Source of the DNA: Imperialibacter roseus
Lineage (GTDB): Bacteria; Bacteroidota; Bacteroidia; Cytophagales; Cyclobacteriaceae
Assembly: GCF_032999765.1 (NCBI RefSeq)
Contig: NZ_CP136051.1
Span: 744,001-808,000, forward strand
DNA length: 64,000 nucleotides
Direction: 5' to 3'
Shown here: positions 8,110 to 17,211 of the stretch, piece after piece
How the letters are laid out: the number at the start of each line of letters is the position of its first letter
Numbering within the stretch: position 1 is the first letter of the stretch
The notes under the pieces: generated by a model
The model's database searches: none
What the model was told of the DNA's origin: nothing
Seen by the model: only the letters and a program-made list of their open reading frames with translations
Position numbers and translations under genes: made by a program

Positions 8110-10848
8110 TCAATACGTCAAAACAATTGACGGATCCACTGGCCACCTCCCAAATGATTTACCGTAAACGGCCACACCACCTTCGCCCTCTGTTCTTATT
8201 TCTACTGTTATTTTTCCGGTCTTGGCGGCGTCTTTTAGCATTCTCTTTGAAACTGGTACCTTAGTCAGGTAGCCATAAGAGCCAGCCTCTCTCAGTTTTT
8301 TGTCTTGTAGCTGGTGGTGCCAGCTCAAGATGCCTTTGTGATCCGCTGGGTCGTCGGCGAGGGTCGTCGTTTGCACCTTGGTGCCGTTTACCCAAATGGA
8401 GACGGTAGATGGAAACATCGTTTCGTCAGTCATAGGGTAGGAGTTGGGGTTGGCGCTCGGCTCAGCTCTGGCACCCAGCATATAGTCTTTACCCGCCTCG
8501 AATTTTTCCTTGTCCTTGGCGAAAAGCTCCTTGGCAGATATTTCTACCAGAAAGTAAGCTTCTTTTGCTTTTGCTGTCTCTGTACCGCTTAGGTCAAAAG
8601 TGTATTCGAAGCTGCCTTTGCCAGCGCCATTCACCTTTAGCCCATCCAGTACATTCCACTGTTTTTTACTCCAGTCAGCCTTGGTGAAAGAAGCCGGAGA
8701 AACACTGATCACCTCTGTTTTTGCCAACTTGTCGGTTCCGGTTACTTCGAAAGCTGTAAAATTGCGGTGCACCACTTTGCCACTCATGTCTTCCAGTCTC
8801 AATTTGAGGATAGACAAGCCAGCTGTTGAAGGCATTGTCACTTCTATTGGGGCAGGTGTCGATTGAATATATGGCTTGTAGTCCACCAATTGGCTGCCTT
8901 GTTTGAAAGTTGATGTTTCGCCGAGGTAGTTGGTGTGGGTCAGCTCGTACACGATTTTTAGCTGGCTCCCCATTTCCTGGGCGCTCATGGACGATAAGTA
9001 GAGCGGCACGCTGACTGTTGCTCCGCCCTTTACTGTTTTGCTGATTTCATTTCCGGTAGAAAGATAAACCAGGGAATGAAAGTCGTTGGTGGTCATTCCT
9101 TCAACAATCTCACCTAACCCTGTTTTCTTTTCCGTCCTGTCAAACCGCCAGTAGCCGTTCCACTCGTTGATCACATCATGGTGCTCGGTATACAGCCAGC
9201 CCGACATGAAGGGGTATTTGCGGAAGGTGTTCATCATGCGGTGGTAGTCCCACGTCCAGTCCACGTCGCCGGTGCTGCCATCGTAGCCCCACACGTTACC
9301 ACATTCTGAGTTGATATTGGGCTGATTGCCTTGCTTGAACCCGTCTTCAAAATCATAGGTGCTGCCTGGGTAGGTATTTTTCTCCAGATTGGCCATAAAA
9401 GCCTCCCATTCCCATCCGGGAAGATAGCTGTGCCAGGAGTTGATATCCGTTTCTGTATGGCCTGCGCCGCAGCAGATGGAGTTGTCTTCTACCAACCGAC
9501 TTCCATCCAGCGACTTGGTCAGGTAATACATGGAGGCCACCCATTTTTGTGTTCTAGGCAAGTATTTGTTTTCCTTTTTGCCATCGACTTCTACGGCGGT
9601 TCTCAACCCCCATGTTTCGTTGAAAACTATCCATGAAAAAATCGCTGGGTGGTTGTAGTCTCTCTTGATCATTTCCCGAAGGGTATACTCGGCTTCGGCT
9701 TGCATTTTCTCTTCTGGCTCTCCCCAGCTGTTAGGTAAGTCGGCCATGACGAGCAAGCCCAGCTTATCTGCCCAATACAGTTTGCGGGGCACTTCGGCTT
9801 TGATATGAACACGGATGCCGTTAAGTCCAATGGACTTGCTTCGCTCAATTTCTTCCCGCATAAACTGGTCGGAAGGGAATGTGTAAAAACCATCAGGGTG
9901 ATAAGATTGATCTAACGTGAGTTGAACGTAGATGGGGTTGTTGTTCAGGGCGATGTAGGGATAGTCAGTGCCCGGAAGGTTCACTACAGAAATCTTGCGC
10001 ATACCGAAGTAGGTGCTCACTTTGTCATCTCCTAGCGTTGCTTCGGCGGTATAAAGGAAGGGATCCTCAAGGCTCCAAAGGTGAGCGTTTGGAATATTGA
10101 TACTGAAACGTACTTTGTTTTTTCCTTTGGTAATAGTTGCATCCTGCGAGATCGGGGTTGGTGCCCCTTTAATTACCACGTTTACTTTGATGTCTTCTGT
10201 TGCGTCATCTGGTAAATAGGCCGTTACGTCAACTTTGTTGTTGTCGATATCGGGGGTGAAATGAACGGCTTCCAGGTAGTTATTTCCTCTGGCCTCCAGA
10301 TAAACGGTTTGCCATAGACCTCTGGCATTGCCGTAACCTTGCTTGCCATACAAAGTAAAATCTCTGCGAATGTCGTCTACCCGGATAACGAGCTTTTGAG
10401 CTTCCCCGTAGTTGACATAAGGTGTTAGGTCAAACGAAAAAGGAGTGTAGCCGCCCTGATGACTACCCAACTTTTGCCCATCGAGCCAAACAGTGGTTTC
10501 CCAGTCGGAGGCGCCTATGGTCACGAAAGTTTTTTTACCCTTCCAGCTTGGGTCAACGGTGATCTCTCTTTTGTACCAGGCGATGTCCGCTTCGTCCTTT
10601 ACACCAGAAAGGGTGGAGCCCCATGGAAATGGAACAAGGATGGTTTTGTCGAAACTGGTATTGCCTGTGCTCCAGCTCTTCGTGAGGCCTTCATCGTCAG
10701 CATCAAATTTAAATTCCCAAACACCATTGAGGTTTTTCCAATCGGCTCTTTCAAAGTCAGGCCTGGGATGCTCCGGCAGCGGAATCATCTGCGAAAAAGC
10801 AAAGAATGAAAAGAGTGTGCCGAGGCAGGTAAATAATAAGGATTTCAT
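8110..10848 (-). CDS. Exported glycoside hydrolase family 2 protein
   Basis: The 912-residue protein has a Sec signal peptide (residues 1-19, ending FFAFSQ), then the GH2 sugar-binding domain (GVWEFKFDADDEGL, WYKREITVD, GASDWETTVWLDGQKLGSH), an immunoglobulin-like domain and a TIM barrel. The predicted acid/base is E411 in VFNETWG and the nucleophile is E515 in NSECGNVWG. GH2 enzymes remove terminal beta-galactose, glucuronate, mannose or related residues; the substrate cannot be told from sequence alone. Replacement of the classical galactosidase motifs suggests a Bacteroidota-specific subfamily. It stands alone, divergent from the Lrp gene. Confidence 0.88.
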   Translation of the reverse strand: MKSLLFTCLGTLFSFFAFSQMIPLPEHPRPDFERADWKNLNGVWEFKFDADDEGLTKSWSTGNTSFDKTILVPFPWGSTLSGVKDEADIAWYKREITVDPSWKGKKTFVTIGASDWETTVWLDGQKLGSHQGGYTPFSFDLTPYVNYGEAQKLVIRVDDIRRDFTLYGKQGYGNARGLWQTVYLEARGNNYLEAVHFTPDIDNNKVDVTAYLPDDATEDIKVNVVIKGAPTPISQDATITKGKNKVRFSINIPNAHLWSLEDPFLYTAEATLGDDKVSTYFGMRKISVVNLPGTDYPYIALNNNPIYVQLTLDQSYHPDGFYTFPSDQFMREEIERSKSIGLNGIRVHIKAEVPRKLYWADKLGLLVMADLPNSWGEPEEKMQAEAEYTLREMIKRDYNHPAIFSWIVFNETWGLRTAVEVDGKKENKYLPRTQKWVASMYYLTKSLDGSRLVEDNSICCGAGHTETDINSWHSYLPGWEWEAFMANLEKNTYPGSTYDFEDGFKQGNQPNINSECGNVWGYDGSTGDVDWTWDYHRMMNTFRKYPFMSGWLYTEHHDVINEWNGYWRFDRTEKKTGLGEIVEGMTTNDFHSLVYLSTGNEISKTVKGGATVSVPLYLSSMSAQEMGSQLKIVYELTHTNYLGETSTFKQGSQLVDYKPYIQSTPAPIEVTMPSTAGLSILKLRLEDMSGKVVHRNFTAFEVTGTDKLAKTEVISVSPASFTKADWSKKQWNVLDGLKVNGAGKGSFEYTFDLSGTETAKAKEAYFLVEISAKELFAKDKEKFEAGKDYMLGARAEPSANPNSYPMTDETMFPSTVSIWVNGTKVQTTTLADDPADHKGILSWHHQLQDKKLREAGSYGYLTKVPVSKRMLKDAAKTGKITVEIRTEGEGGVAVYGKSFGRWPVDPSIVLTY

Positions 10849-11080
10849 AACTGAGTAGGTAAAGTGTTCAACCCTAAAACTATGTTTTAAGGAGTCCTTT
10901 TACAAATGAAAATTGGAGAGCGGTTCAATGTATTTAGAGCAGCGCTGCAAGAAGCTGCAAGCAACCAAACGAAATTAGTTTTTCAGGCCTTGAAAAAAGG
11001 CATACTCTGAATATAGTTAAGTATTTGTATTGAAAATTATTTATAATAGCTGTTAATAATTTAATTACTATTTATAAAGT

Positions 11081-11097
11081 AAAGTAAAAATTACTTT
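11081..11097 (+). promoter_or_regulatory. Inverted repeat overlapping the probable lrp-like promoter
   Basis: AAAGTAA at 11081-11087 and TTACTTT at 11091-11097 form a 7-bp dyad with a 3-nt spacer. The right arm overlaps TACTTTCG, which resembles the Bacteroidota -7 element TAnnTTTG. The ATG lies at 11115. Autoregulation is plausible because Lrp/AsnC proteins often control their own genes; this is inference. Confidence 0.4.
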
Positions 11098-11114
11098 CGT
11101 AACGAACTATAGCA

Positions 11115-11561
11115 ATGGACAACACGGATTTAAGAATACTGGATGAGCTGGCTGCCAATTCACGAATAACCGGGGCGGAGATAGCCAGGAAGATTCACTT
11201 GTCGCTGCCGGCTGTGACGGAGCGCCTTAGGAAGCTGGATAAGTCGGGGGTGATCGAACAGTATACGATCAGGTTCAGTAGAGAGCGGTTGGGCCTCAAG
11301 TTGCTTGCCTTTGTGCAGGTATGGCTGGAGCATGCTGGGGCCTCCAAAGCTAAGGAGTACCTTGTGAGCCTGCCACAGGTTCTGGAGTGCCATCACATTG
11401 CTGGCGATTATGACTTATTGTTAAAGGTGTTGGTGAAAGACACAGGTGAGTTGGAGGAGCTACTTTCTAACCGAATCAAAGGGAGCCCGGCCGTGACGAG
11501 AACAAGCACAACCATTGTGATGAGTACTTATAAAGAAGACATCAACATCAGATCAAAATAG
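11115..11561 (+). CDS. Lrp/AsnC family transcriptional regulator
   Basis: The 148-residue protein has the normal Lrp layout. Residues about 5-55 form a winged helix-turn-helix (LDELAANSRITGAEIARK then LSLPAVTERLRKLDKSG). It is followed by a RAM/AsnC ligand-binding domain (LAFVQVWLEHAGASKAKEYL, VLECHHIAGDYDLLLKV). The GDYD segment is the usual ligand-site turn. These regulators sense amino acids and bind DNA as dimers or octamers. The next gene starts 3 bp after the stop, so the two are co-transcribed. Confidence 0.92.
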   Translation: MDNTDLRILDELAANSRITGAEIARKIHLSLPAVTERLRKLDKSGVIEQYTIRFSRERLGLKLLAFVQVWLEHAGASKAKEYLVSLPQVLECHHIAGDYDLLLKVLVKDTGELEELLSNRIKGSPAVTRTSTTIVMSTYKEDINIRSK

Positions 11562-11564
11562 AAG

Positions 11565-12023
11565 ATGACTTACAGTGAAGCAGAACAATTAGTCAAAGGG
11601 TTTGAAGAAGGTACCTGGCCTTCATCGGAGTGGACGCACTTTGCTCATTTTGTGATGGCGTTGTGGTATACTTACCACCATCCGATAGCGGAAGCAAGAA
11701 AGCTGATCAAGGAAGGCATCAAAAAATACAACGAAGCTGTTGGAGGCAAAAACACCGAAAACTCCGGCTATCATGAAACCATCACGGAGCTGTATATTCA
11801 AATTGTAATAGGCTATCAGTTGAGTTTTACCCGTGAGTATGACTTCGATGCTTTGTTGTCGAACCTGGAAGCACAGCCCTTCATTCAAAAGGAATTTCCT
11901 TTCAGTTTTTACTCTAAAGAATTGCTGATGAGCAAAGAGGCTAGGGCAGGATGGGTGGAACCTGATGTAAGACCCATAACCTTATTTGACACCGAAGGCA
12001 AAATGCTGAACGCTGCCTCCTAA
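11565..12023 (+). CDS. Conserved hypothetical protein co-transcribed with the Lrp-type regulator
   Basis: The 152-residue protein is soluble, mostly helical by composition, and without a signal peptide or membrane segment. It has many aromatic residues near the start (WPSSEWTHFAHFVMALWYTYHH) and a histidine-rich pattern (H22, H25, H34, H35, H65) that could bind a metal. The family is not recognised. It lies 3 bp after the Lrp gene and is followed by a terminator, so it is the last gene of a two-gene transcript. Confidence 0.75.
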   Translation: MTYSEAEQLVKGFEEGTWPSSEWTHFAHFVMALWYTYHHPIAEARKLIKEGIKKYNEAVGGKNTENSGYHETITELYIQIVIGYQLSFTREYDFDALLSNLEAQPFIQKEFPFSFYSKELLMSKEARAGWVEPDVRPITLFDTEGKMLNAAS

Positions 12024-12027
12024 AGCA

Positions 12028-12064
12028 AAGCCCCAACAGAAACGATCTTCTGCTGGGGCCTTTT
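12028..12064 (+). terminator. Rho-independent terminator after the Lrp operon
   Basis: GCCCCAACAGAA pairs with TTCTGCTGGGGC with one mismatch across a short loop and is followed by TTTT. It lies just after the stop at 12023 and before the convergent dehydrogenase gene. Confidence 0.75.
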
Positions 12065-12086
12065 AGAAATAAAACTTAAAGAAGGT

Positions 12087-15000
12087 TTACTTCAAATTCG
12101 CCAGAAACTCTACCACATCTCTAATTTCCCGCTTCGTCATGATGCCGCCCATAGGAGGCATGCTGGATGGGGAGTTTTTGCGTTCGCTAATTCTTGCCGT
12201 GGGAATGTGAAGTGGTTCAGCTTCTGAAGTTTTCAGCACCAGTTCTTTGTCGGTTTCTTCCATCAAAATGCCAGACACTTTTTGTCCGTCTTTTAGCGTA
12301 AGTGAAACAGAACCAAACCCTGGTGCCAGTCTCGCACTGGGCTCGATCAGGGCCTGGAGTATTTGCTCTCTTGTGAGTTGGCTGCCTATTCCTCCAAGCT
12401 GTGGGCCAACGGTCGTTCCCTCCCCCCGAATCACATGGCAGCGGGTACACTGTGCGGCAGGGTGGGTGTAGAAGGTTCTGCCACCCAGGCGAGCATCGCC
12501 ACCATAAAGCGTTTCCTGAAAGGCGGCAACGGTATTCGTATCGTCAGATTTCAGTGGGACAACCTTGGCGGCGAGCGCTGCTGAACCATTTGCCTCGGAT
12601 GCCTCGATGAGATCAAGCGTCAGGCTCTTGTCCAGTTTCTTGTTGGTAAGCTGATCGATAAGCCCTGACAAGATAGCCTCACTTTTTTCAGCTGGCATCT
12701 TGCCCAATACTGTCAACATTTCCTGTTGTTCTTTTAAAGAACCTTTGGCGAAAATAGGAGTGACAATGCCAGGTAGATTTTCAGCGGAAATCTCCATTCC
12801 ACTCAAAAGGCTAAGAGCGGTAGTTCTTACCTCGCCTTCTTTGTCGTTCATGCCTTTCTTCACGAGTCCTTCCATGTCACTATAGCTAAGCTTGCCCAGG
12901 CTTGTGAGCATTGCCGCCCTTACTTCGGGAAGTGGGTGGTTTGTCATCATCGTTGCTAGCTGGTCATTAAAGTCAGGTACTTGTAATTCTGCCAGCATAT
13001 TGGCAGCCGCAATCACGACAGCGCTATTGGAGCTCTGAAGAAACTTAGCAGCATTCGCTTTTGCTTTTGCCTGAGCAAGTGCAGCGTCTCTTTTGATTTC
13101 ACCACGGTAGCGGCCATCTACTCTGTCCATCACCGATGGGTTGGCCCAGGTGCCCAGCGTGGCAAGTGCTTCTGCTTTTAGTTCCGGCGCCACGCCATCT
13201 CTGAGTGCAAAGGCAATGACCATATCAAGCTCTTTATCTCCACCCACTCTCAAAGCCGCATTGATAGCCCTTCTAAGCAAAGGCTCTGAGGTGAATCTGG
13301 TTTCAGTAAGTACGCTTGCCAAAGCTGGCAAAGCTGGTTCTATCGACCAATCATCGTTGATGGCTCGTGCTGCTTCTGTTACGATATACTCATCCTGATC
13401 TTTGAGAAAGGCAGTTACCTTTTCGCTACCAAGTCTTCTCAATACCAATACAGCAGCAATGCGCAAAGACCTGCTTGAGCTGCTTGCCAACGCCACCACT
13501 GGCTCTTGCTTGCCTATCCGGCTGAGAGCGAGCACTCCTGCATGTCTGATATAAATATCTTCATCGTTGTTGGCCTCAATCATTTTAATAAGGTCGGGAA
13601 TAGCTTGCTCATATTTAAGTCTTCCAAGCGCTTCGGCAGCGTAGAAGCGGGTTCTCGGATAGTCGTCGCTCAGTAGTTTTACTAGCTGAGGTGCAGCCTC
13701 TGCGTACTTTACATCTCCCAGCATTTTGGCTGCCTGAGCCACTATTTCAGGGTCGCTATCACCAAGTAGCCCAACAATCGGCGCTGCATGGTCGAGGCGT
13801 TGTCTTCCCAGTTGACCAAGCCCCCAAATACCATGAACTCTGGCAAGTTGGTTGTCGGTTTGGTCGATAGCCTTTTTAAATATTTGTGCGCCTTTTTTAC
13901 CACGGTTCACGAGCTCAAACTGTGCCTTTTGGCGAATGCGCATATCGGCATGAGAAAGCAAGCTGTACAACTTGTCCTCACTTTGACTTTCGTAATCCAG
14001 CACCATCAGCTCTTTGGTTTCTTTACGGGCGGCTGCCAGGTCATTCTTGTCGCTGGTTACATCTATTTTCCAAACTCTGCCATAGTTCTTTGTATCCCAT
14101 CCATTGATCCAGTCGGCGGCATAGAGCGCACCATCAGGGCCAAAGCGGATACCAGTAGGCAGGATGCCCAAAGCCAGTTTCTTCTCCTGCTCCAGCTCGA
14201 AGGTGGCTCCTTTAGGCTTCAGGGTAAACGACCAGATAGGGGATCTGCTTGGGTTGCCAACAAACTCCACAAGGAAGAAATGGTTTTTCCAGGCTGAGCC
14301 AAGTGCCGTGCCAGGGTTATATACCATTCCAGTTGGCCCATTGTGATAGTTCATGATGGGGGGGATGATATAAGCAGCCTGACCTTCCCAGCGTGGCTGG
14401 AAGAGCTTTTCATCCATCCATACATGGTACTTATTGTTGCGGGGGTCGGTGTATTTTCCATACTGCCAGTTGGCTCTCCAGCCAGCGTCGTGCCCCTCTA
14501 CTATGTGAACAAGCCTTTCGCTTTCCCCACGGTGGTCGCCGTCGTTGTCGGAGCTGATGATATTGCCATAAGCATCGAAAACAAATTCATGCGTGTTGCG
14601 AAGTCCGGCAGCAAATACCTCAAAGTTGCTCCCGTCAGGATCCGACCTTACAATCACACCCTGGTTAGGATATTTGTATGTGCTTCCGTCTTTGGCGGTC
14701 AAGTTGGCGCCAATATCCCCAATGCCCCAGTAAATACGGCCATCGGGCCCTTCAATGGCACCCGACATTCCGTGCCCACCGAAGCCGATATGCACAGCAA
14801 ATCCTGTCGCAATCGACTCTTTTTTATCGAGTACTTCATCGCCATTCGTGTCTTGAAGCCTCCACATATCTGGGCCAACGCCCACAAAAACATCGTTTTT
14901 CCTCACCAGTAGTGCTCCGGCTACGTCGGTTATTTCGTCATGAAAATCGCTGAGAATCCGCTTGGATACATCGGCAATGCCGTCACCATTTTCGTCGGTA

Positions 15001-15488
15001 ATTTTCCATACTTCTTCTTCTTCCACAGCAAGGTCTTTCCAGTCATGGACACCGTCATTGTTCAGGTCGGGCAGGTATTCATTTCTGGCACTGTTTTCTG
15101 GTGCGAATTCCTTATGTAGAAAGGCCCGGCGTTCCTCTGCGGTTTGCAAGGCGATAGAGCGGGTCATCCAGTCCTGGTGGCCACGAATATCGAACTCAGA
15201 GTGCTTCTGACGATTGGTTCGGGTCAGGTACACATTGCCCTCATCATCTATCGACATGGCAATGGGGTCAGGTGCCAGGGAGTCGGACGCCCAAAGGCTC
15301 ATCGTAATGCCATCGTACAGCTCAAGGGAAGTATTCTCACGTACTTCTTTGGCCCGATTATAAGCGGTAGCCTGGTCTTCTTTTATCGTTAGAGGAGTTT
15401 CTTTAGGCAGCTCTTCGGTACAGCCGATGAGTAGCAAGGTCAGAAAAAAAGCAGGCCACAACCTGCGGGTGTTCAGTAGGAATGTCAT
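12087..15488 (-). CDS. Lipoprotein dehydrogenase with beta-propeller, HEAT repeats and C-terminal cytochrome c
   Basis: The 1133-residue protein starts with a lipoprotein signal (LLLIGC, Cys near residue 23). Residues about 50-450 form a membrane-bound-dehydrogenase type propeller (GFGGHGMSGAIEGPDGRIYWGIGD, GLRNTHEFVFDAYGNI, GPDGALYAADWING). Residues about 490-970 are HEAT-like helical repeats (AAQALGRLKYEQAIPDLIKM style). The C-terminus has a class I cytochrome c with C1014-x2-C1017-H1018 and later SMPPMGG, giving a methionine ligand candidate. The likely role is periplasmic sugar or alcohol oxidation with electron transfer. The substrate and cofactor (often PQQ) are not proven by the sequence. 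Confidence 0.85.
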   Translation of the reverse strand: MTFLLNTRRLWPAFFLTLLLIGCTEELPKETPLTIKEDQATAYNRAKEVRENTSLELYDGITMSLWASDSLAPDPIAMSIDDEGNVYLTRTNRQKHSEFDIRGHQDWMTRSIALQTAEERRAFLHKEFAPENSARNEYLPDLNNDGVHDWKDLAVEEEEVWKITDENGDGIADVSKRILSDFHDEITDVAGALLVRKNDVFVGVGPDMWRLQDTNGDEVLDKKESIATGFAVHIGFGGHGMSGAIEGPDGRIYWGIGDIGANLTAKDGSTYKYPNQGVIVRSDPDGSNFEVFAAGLRNTHEFVFDAYGNIISSDNDGDHRGESERLVHIVEGHDAGWRANWQYGKYTDPRNNKYHVWMDEKLFQPRWEGQAAYIIPPIMNYHNGPTGMVYNPGTALGSAWKNHFFLVEFVGNPSRSPIWSFTLKPKGATFELEQEKKLALGILPTGIRFGPDGALYAADWINGWDTKNYGRVWKIDVTSDKNDLAAARKETKELMVLDYESQSEDKLYSLLSHADMRIRQKAQFELVNRGKKGAQIFKKAIDQTDNQLARVHGIWGLGQLGRQRLDHAAPIVGLLGDSDPEIVAQAAKMLGDVKYAEAAPQLVKLLSDDYPRTRFYAAEALGRLKYEQAIPDLIKMIEANNDEDIYIRHAGVLALSRIGKQEPVVALASSSSRSLRIAAVLVLRRLGSEKVTAFLKDQDEYIVTEAARAINDDWSIEPALPALASVLTETRFTSEPLLRRAINAALRVGGDKELDMVIAFALRDGVAPELKAEALATLGTWANPSVMDRVDGRYRGEIKRDAALAQAKAKANAAKFLQSSNSAVVIAAANMLAELQVPDFNDQLATMMTNHPLPEVRAAMLTSLGKLSYSDMEGLVKKGMNDKEGEVRTTALSLLSGMEISAENLPGIVTPIFAKGSLKEQQEMLTVLGKMPAEKSEAILSGLIDQLTNKKLDKSLTLDLIEASEANGSAALAAKVVPLKSDDTNTVAAFQETLYGGDARLGGRTFYTHPAAQCTRCHVIRGEGTTVGPQLGGIGSQLTREQILQALIEPSARLAPGFGSVSLTLKDGQKVSGILMEETDKELVLKTSEAEPLHIPTARISERKNSPSSMPPMGGIMTKREIRDVVEFLANLK

Positions 15489-15742
15489 ATTAAACTGGAG
15501 TATATATTTGAAAGTATAAGTTTATATTATTTTAGACGAGGAAGCCAGTAGTTTGCCTTAAACGGCAGGAAAATTTCCCAGCGGCGTCAGATAACTTCCT
15601 TTTTTTGGCTGGGAGTGACCGAATACCGTTCAGCCTGACAATCAGGGTAGATACATAATTTTTGTATTGACTTTTGTGAACCTGTCCCATAAAATGGAGA
15701 TATTAAGCTACGCATTTAAATGGAGCGCTTAAACTACCTGCT

Positions 15743-17185
15743 TTGAACATTCAATATTTTACAGAAGATCCTCTGTTTATTTTAGCTATCGGAATCCTTG
15801 TTGTTTTCATCAGCATCATAGGATTCAGGCTCCATGCGTTTCTGGCGCTGCTCCTTGGTGCCTTTGTCGTGGCGCTCATCACTCCCGAATCAGCAGTTCT
15901 TCTTTATCAAATGGGCAAAGGTGCCTCCGAGGCTTCTGCTCAAAGGCTAGCCACCCAAGGTGAAGGGATTCGCATCGCTACTGAATTCGGGAATACCTGT
16001 GGTAAAATTGGGATACTGATCGCTATGGCTTCCATCATTGGTAAGACCATGCTGGAAAGCGGGGCTGCTGAAAAAATTGTGCGGTCTACCCTGAAAGTCA
16101 CGGGCGACAAATATGCACCCATGACATTTCTGGGAAGTAGTTTTTTTATTGGTATTCCTGTGTTCTTTGATACCGTTTTTTACCTCATGGTGCCGCTGGC
16201 TAAAGCCATGGCCATGCGGGTTGGTAAAAATTACGGATTGCTGATCTTGTGCATTGCTGCTGGAGCCGCCATGGCCAACTCATTAGTTCCGCCAACACCG
16301 GGCCCACTATTTTTAGTCACCGAAATGAACATACCCATCGGCATGATGATGATGGGAGGCTTCCTTGTTGGGCTGGTGACCATCAGCGCCGGCTACCTTT
16401 ATGCCGTCTGGGCCAATCGCAAGTGGCCAATTCCCCTGCGGAATGCGGTGGATGCTCCGCTGGATGAGATCAAGGCACTGTCTGAGAAAGACGAGCGGGA
16501 GCTTCCTGCTTTGTGGTTTTCCTTGCTGCCGATAGTTATTCCTATTGCATTGATAAGCGTAAATGCCCTGATCGGCTCTTTTGCTGAGGTGAGTGAAACA
16601 TCATCGTTCACTGGGGTGCTGGACTTTGTCGGAGAAAAAAATGTTGCTTTGTCCCTTGGAGCTCTTTCTTCCATTTGGCTGCTGGCTGTGCAGAAAAAAG
16701 GGGACAAAAAAGGACTAACTGCCTCAGTTCAAACAGCCTTGATGAGTGCTGGCGTGATCATCCTAATTACCTCAGCTGGTGGCGCTTTTGGGGGAATGTT
16801 GCAGCAAACCGGCATCAGTCTGCGACTAGCCGAGCTCACCAAAGACTACCAAATGGCGTTGATACCATTGGCCTTTTTTATAACGGCGATTGTTAGAACC
16901 GCTCAGGGGTCGGCGACAGTAGCGATGATTACTGCCTCGGGAATACTGGCAGGTATGGCAAACACAGGCACGCTGGAATACCACCAACTCTACCTGGGGC
17001 TGGCCATTGCCTGCGGCTCGAAACTTATTCCCTGGATGAATGACAGTGGCTTCTGGATTGTGTGTAAAATGAGCAACCTTACCGAGCAGGAAGCACTCAA
17101 AACTTTTTCTCCCTTGCTTACGATCATGGGGCTGGTCGGGTTAATCGTCATTCTTATTGCTGCCAGTATTTTTCCCCTTATCTAA
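15743..17185 (+). CDS. GntP family sugar-acid permease
   Basis: The 480-residue protein has about twelve hydrophobic segments and GntP family motifs: GNTCGKIGILIAMASIIGK, NSLVPPTPGPL, and near the end ACGSKLIPWMNDSGFWIV. GntP members import gluconate or related sugar acids with protons. No ATG lies between the in-frame stop at 15704 and residue 57, so the start is the TTG at 15743, just before NIQYFTEDPLFIL. Two sugar-acid dehydratase-type genes follow, which supports a sugar-acid substrate such as glucarate or mannonate. Confidence 0.9.
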   Translation: MNIQYFTEDPLFILAIGILVVFISIIGFRLHAFLALLLGAFVVALITPESAVLLYQMGKGASEASAQRLATQGEGIRIATEFGNTCGKIGILIAMASIIGKTMLESGAAEKIVRSTLKVTGDKYAPMTFLGSSFFIGIPVFFDTVFYLMVPLAKAMAMRVGKNYGLLILCIAAGAAMANSLVPPTPGPLFLVTEMNIPIGMMMMGGFLVGLVTISAGYLYAVWANRKWPIPLRNAVDAPLDEIKALSEKDERELPALWFSLLPIVIPIALISVNALIGSFAEVSETSSFTGVLDFVGEKNVALSLGALSSIWLLAVQKKGDKKGLTASVQTALMSAGVIILITSAGGAFGGMLQQTGISLRLAELTKDYQMALIPLAFFITAIVRTAQGSATVAMITASGILAGMANTGTLEYHQLYLGLAIACGSKLIPWMNDSGFWIVCKMSNLTEQEALKTFSPLLTIMGLVGLIVILIAASIFPLI

Positions 17186-17211
17186 TTGATATATCAGAAA
17201 CGTCGAAGAAT

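Noticed and set aside
13788-14297. 169-codon plus-strand frame
   Set aside because: It lies inside the large dehydrogenase gene on the other strand and shows no family signature.
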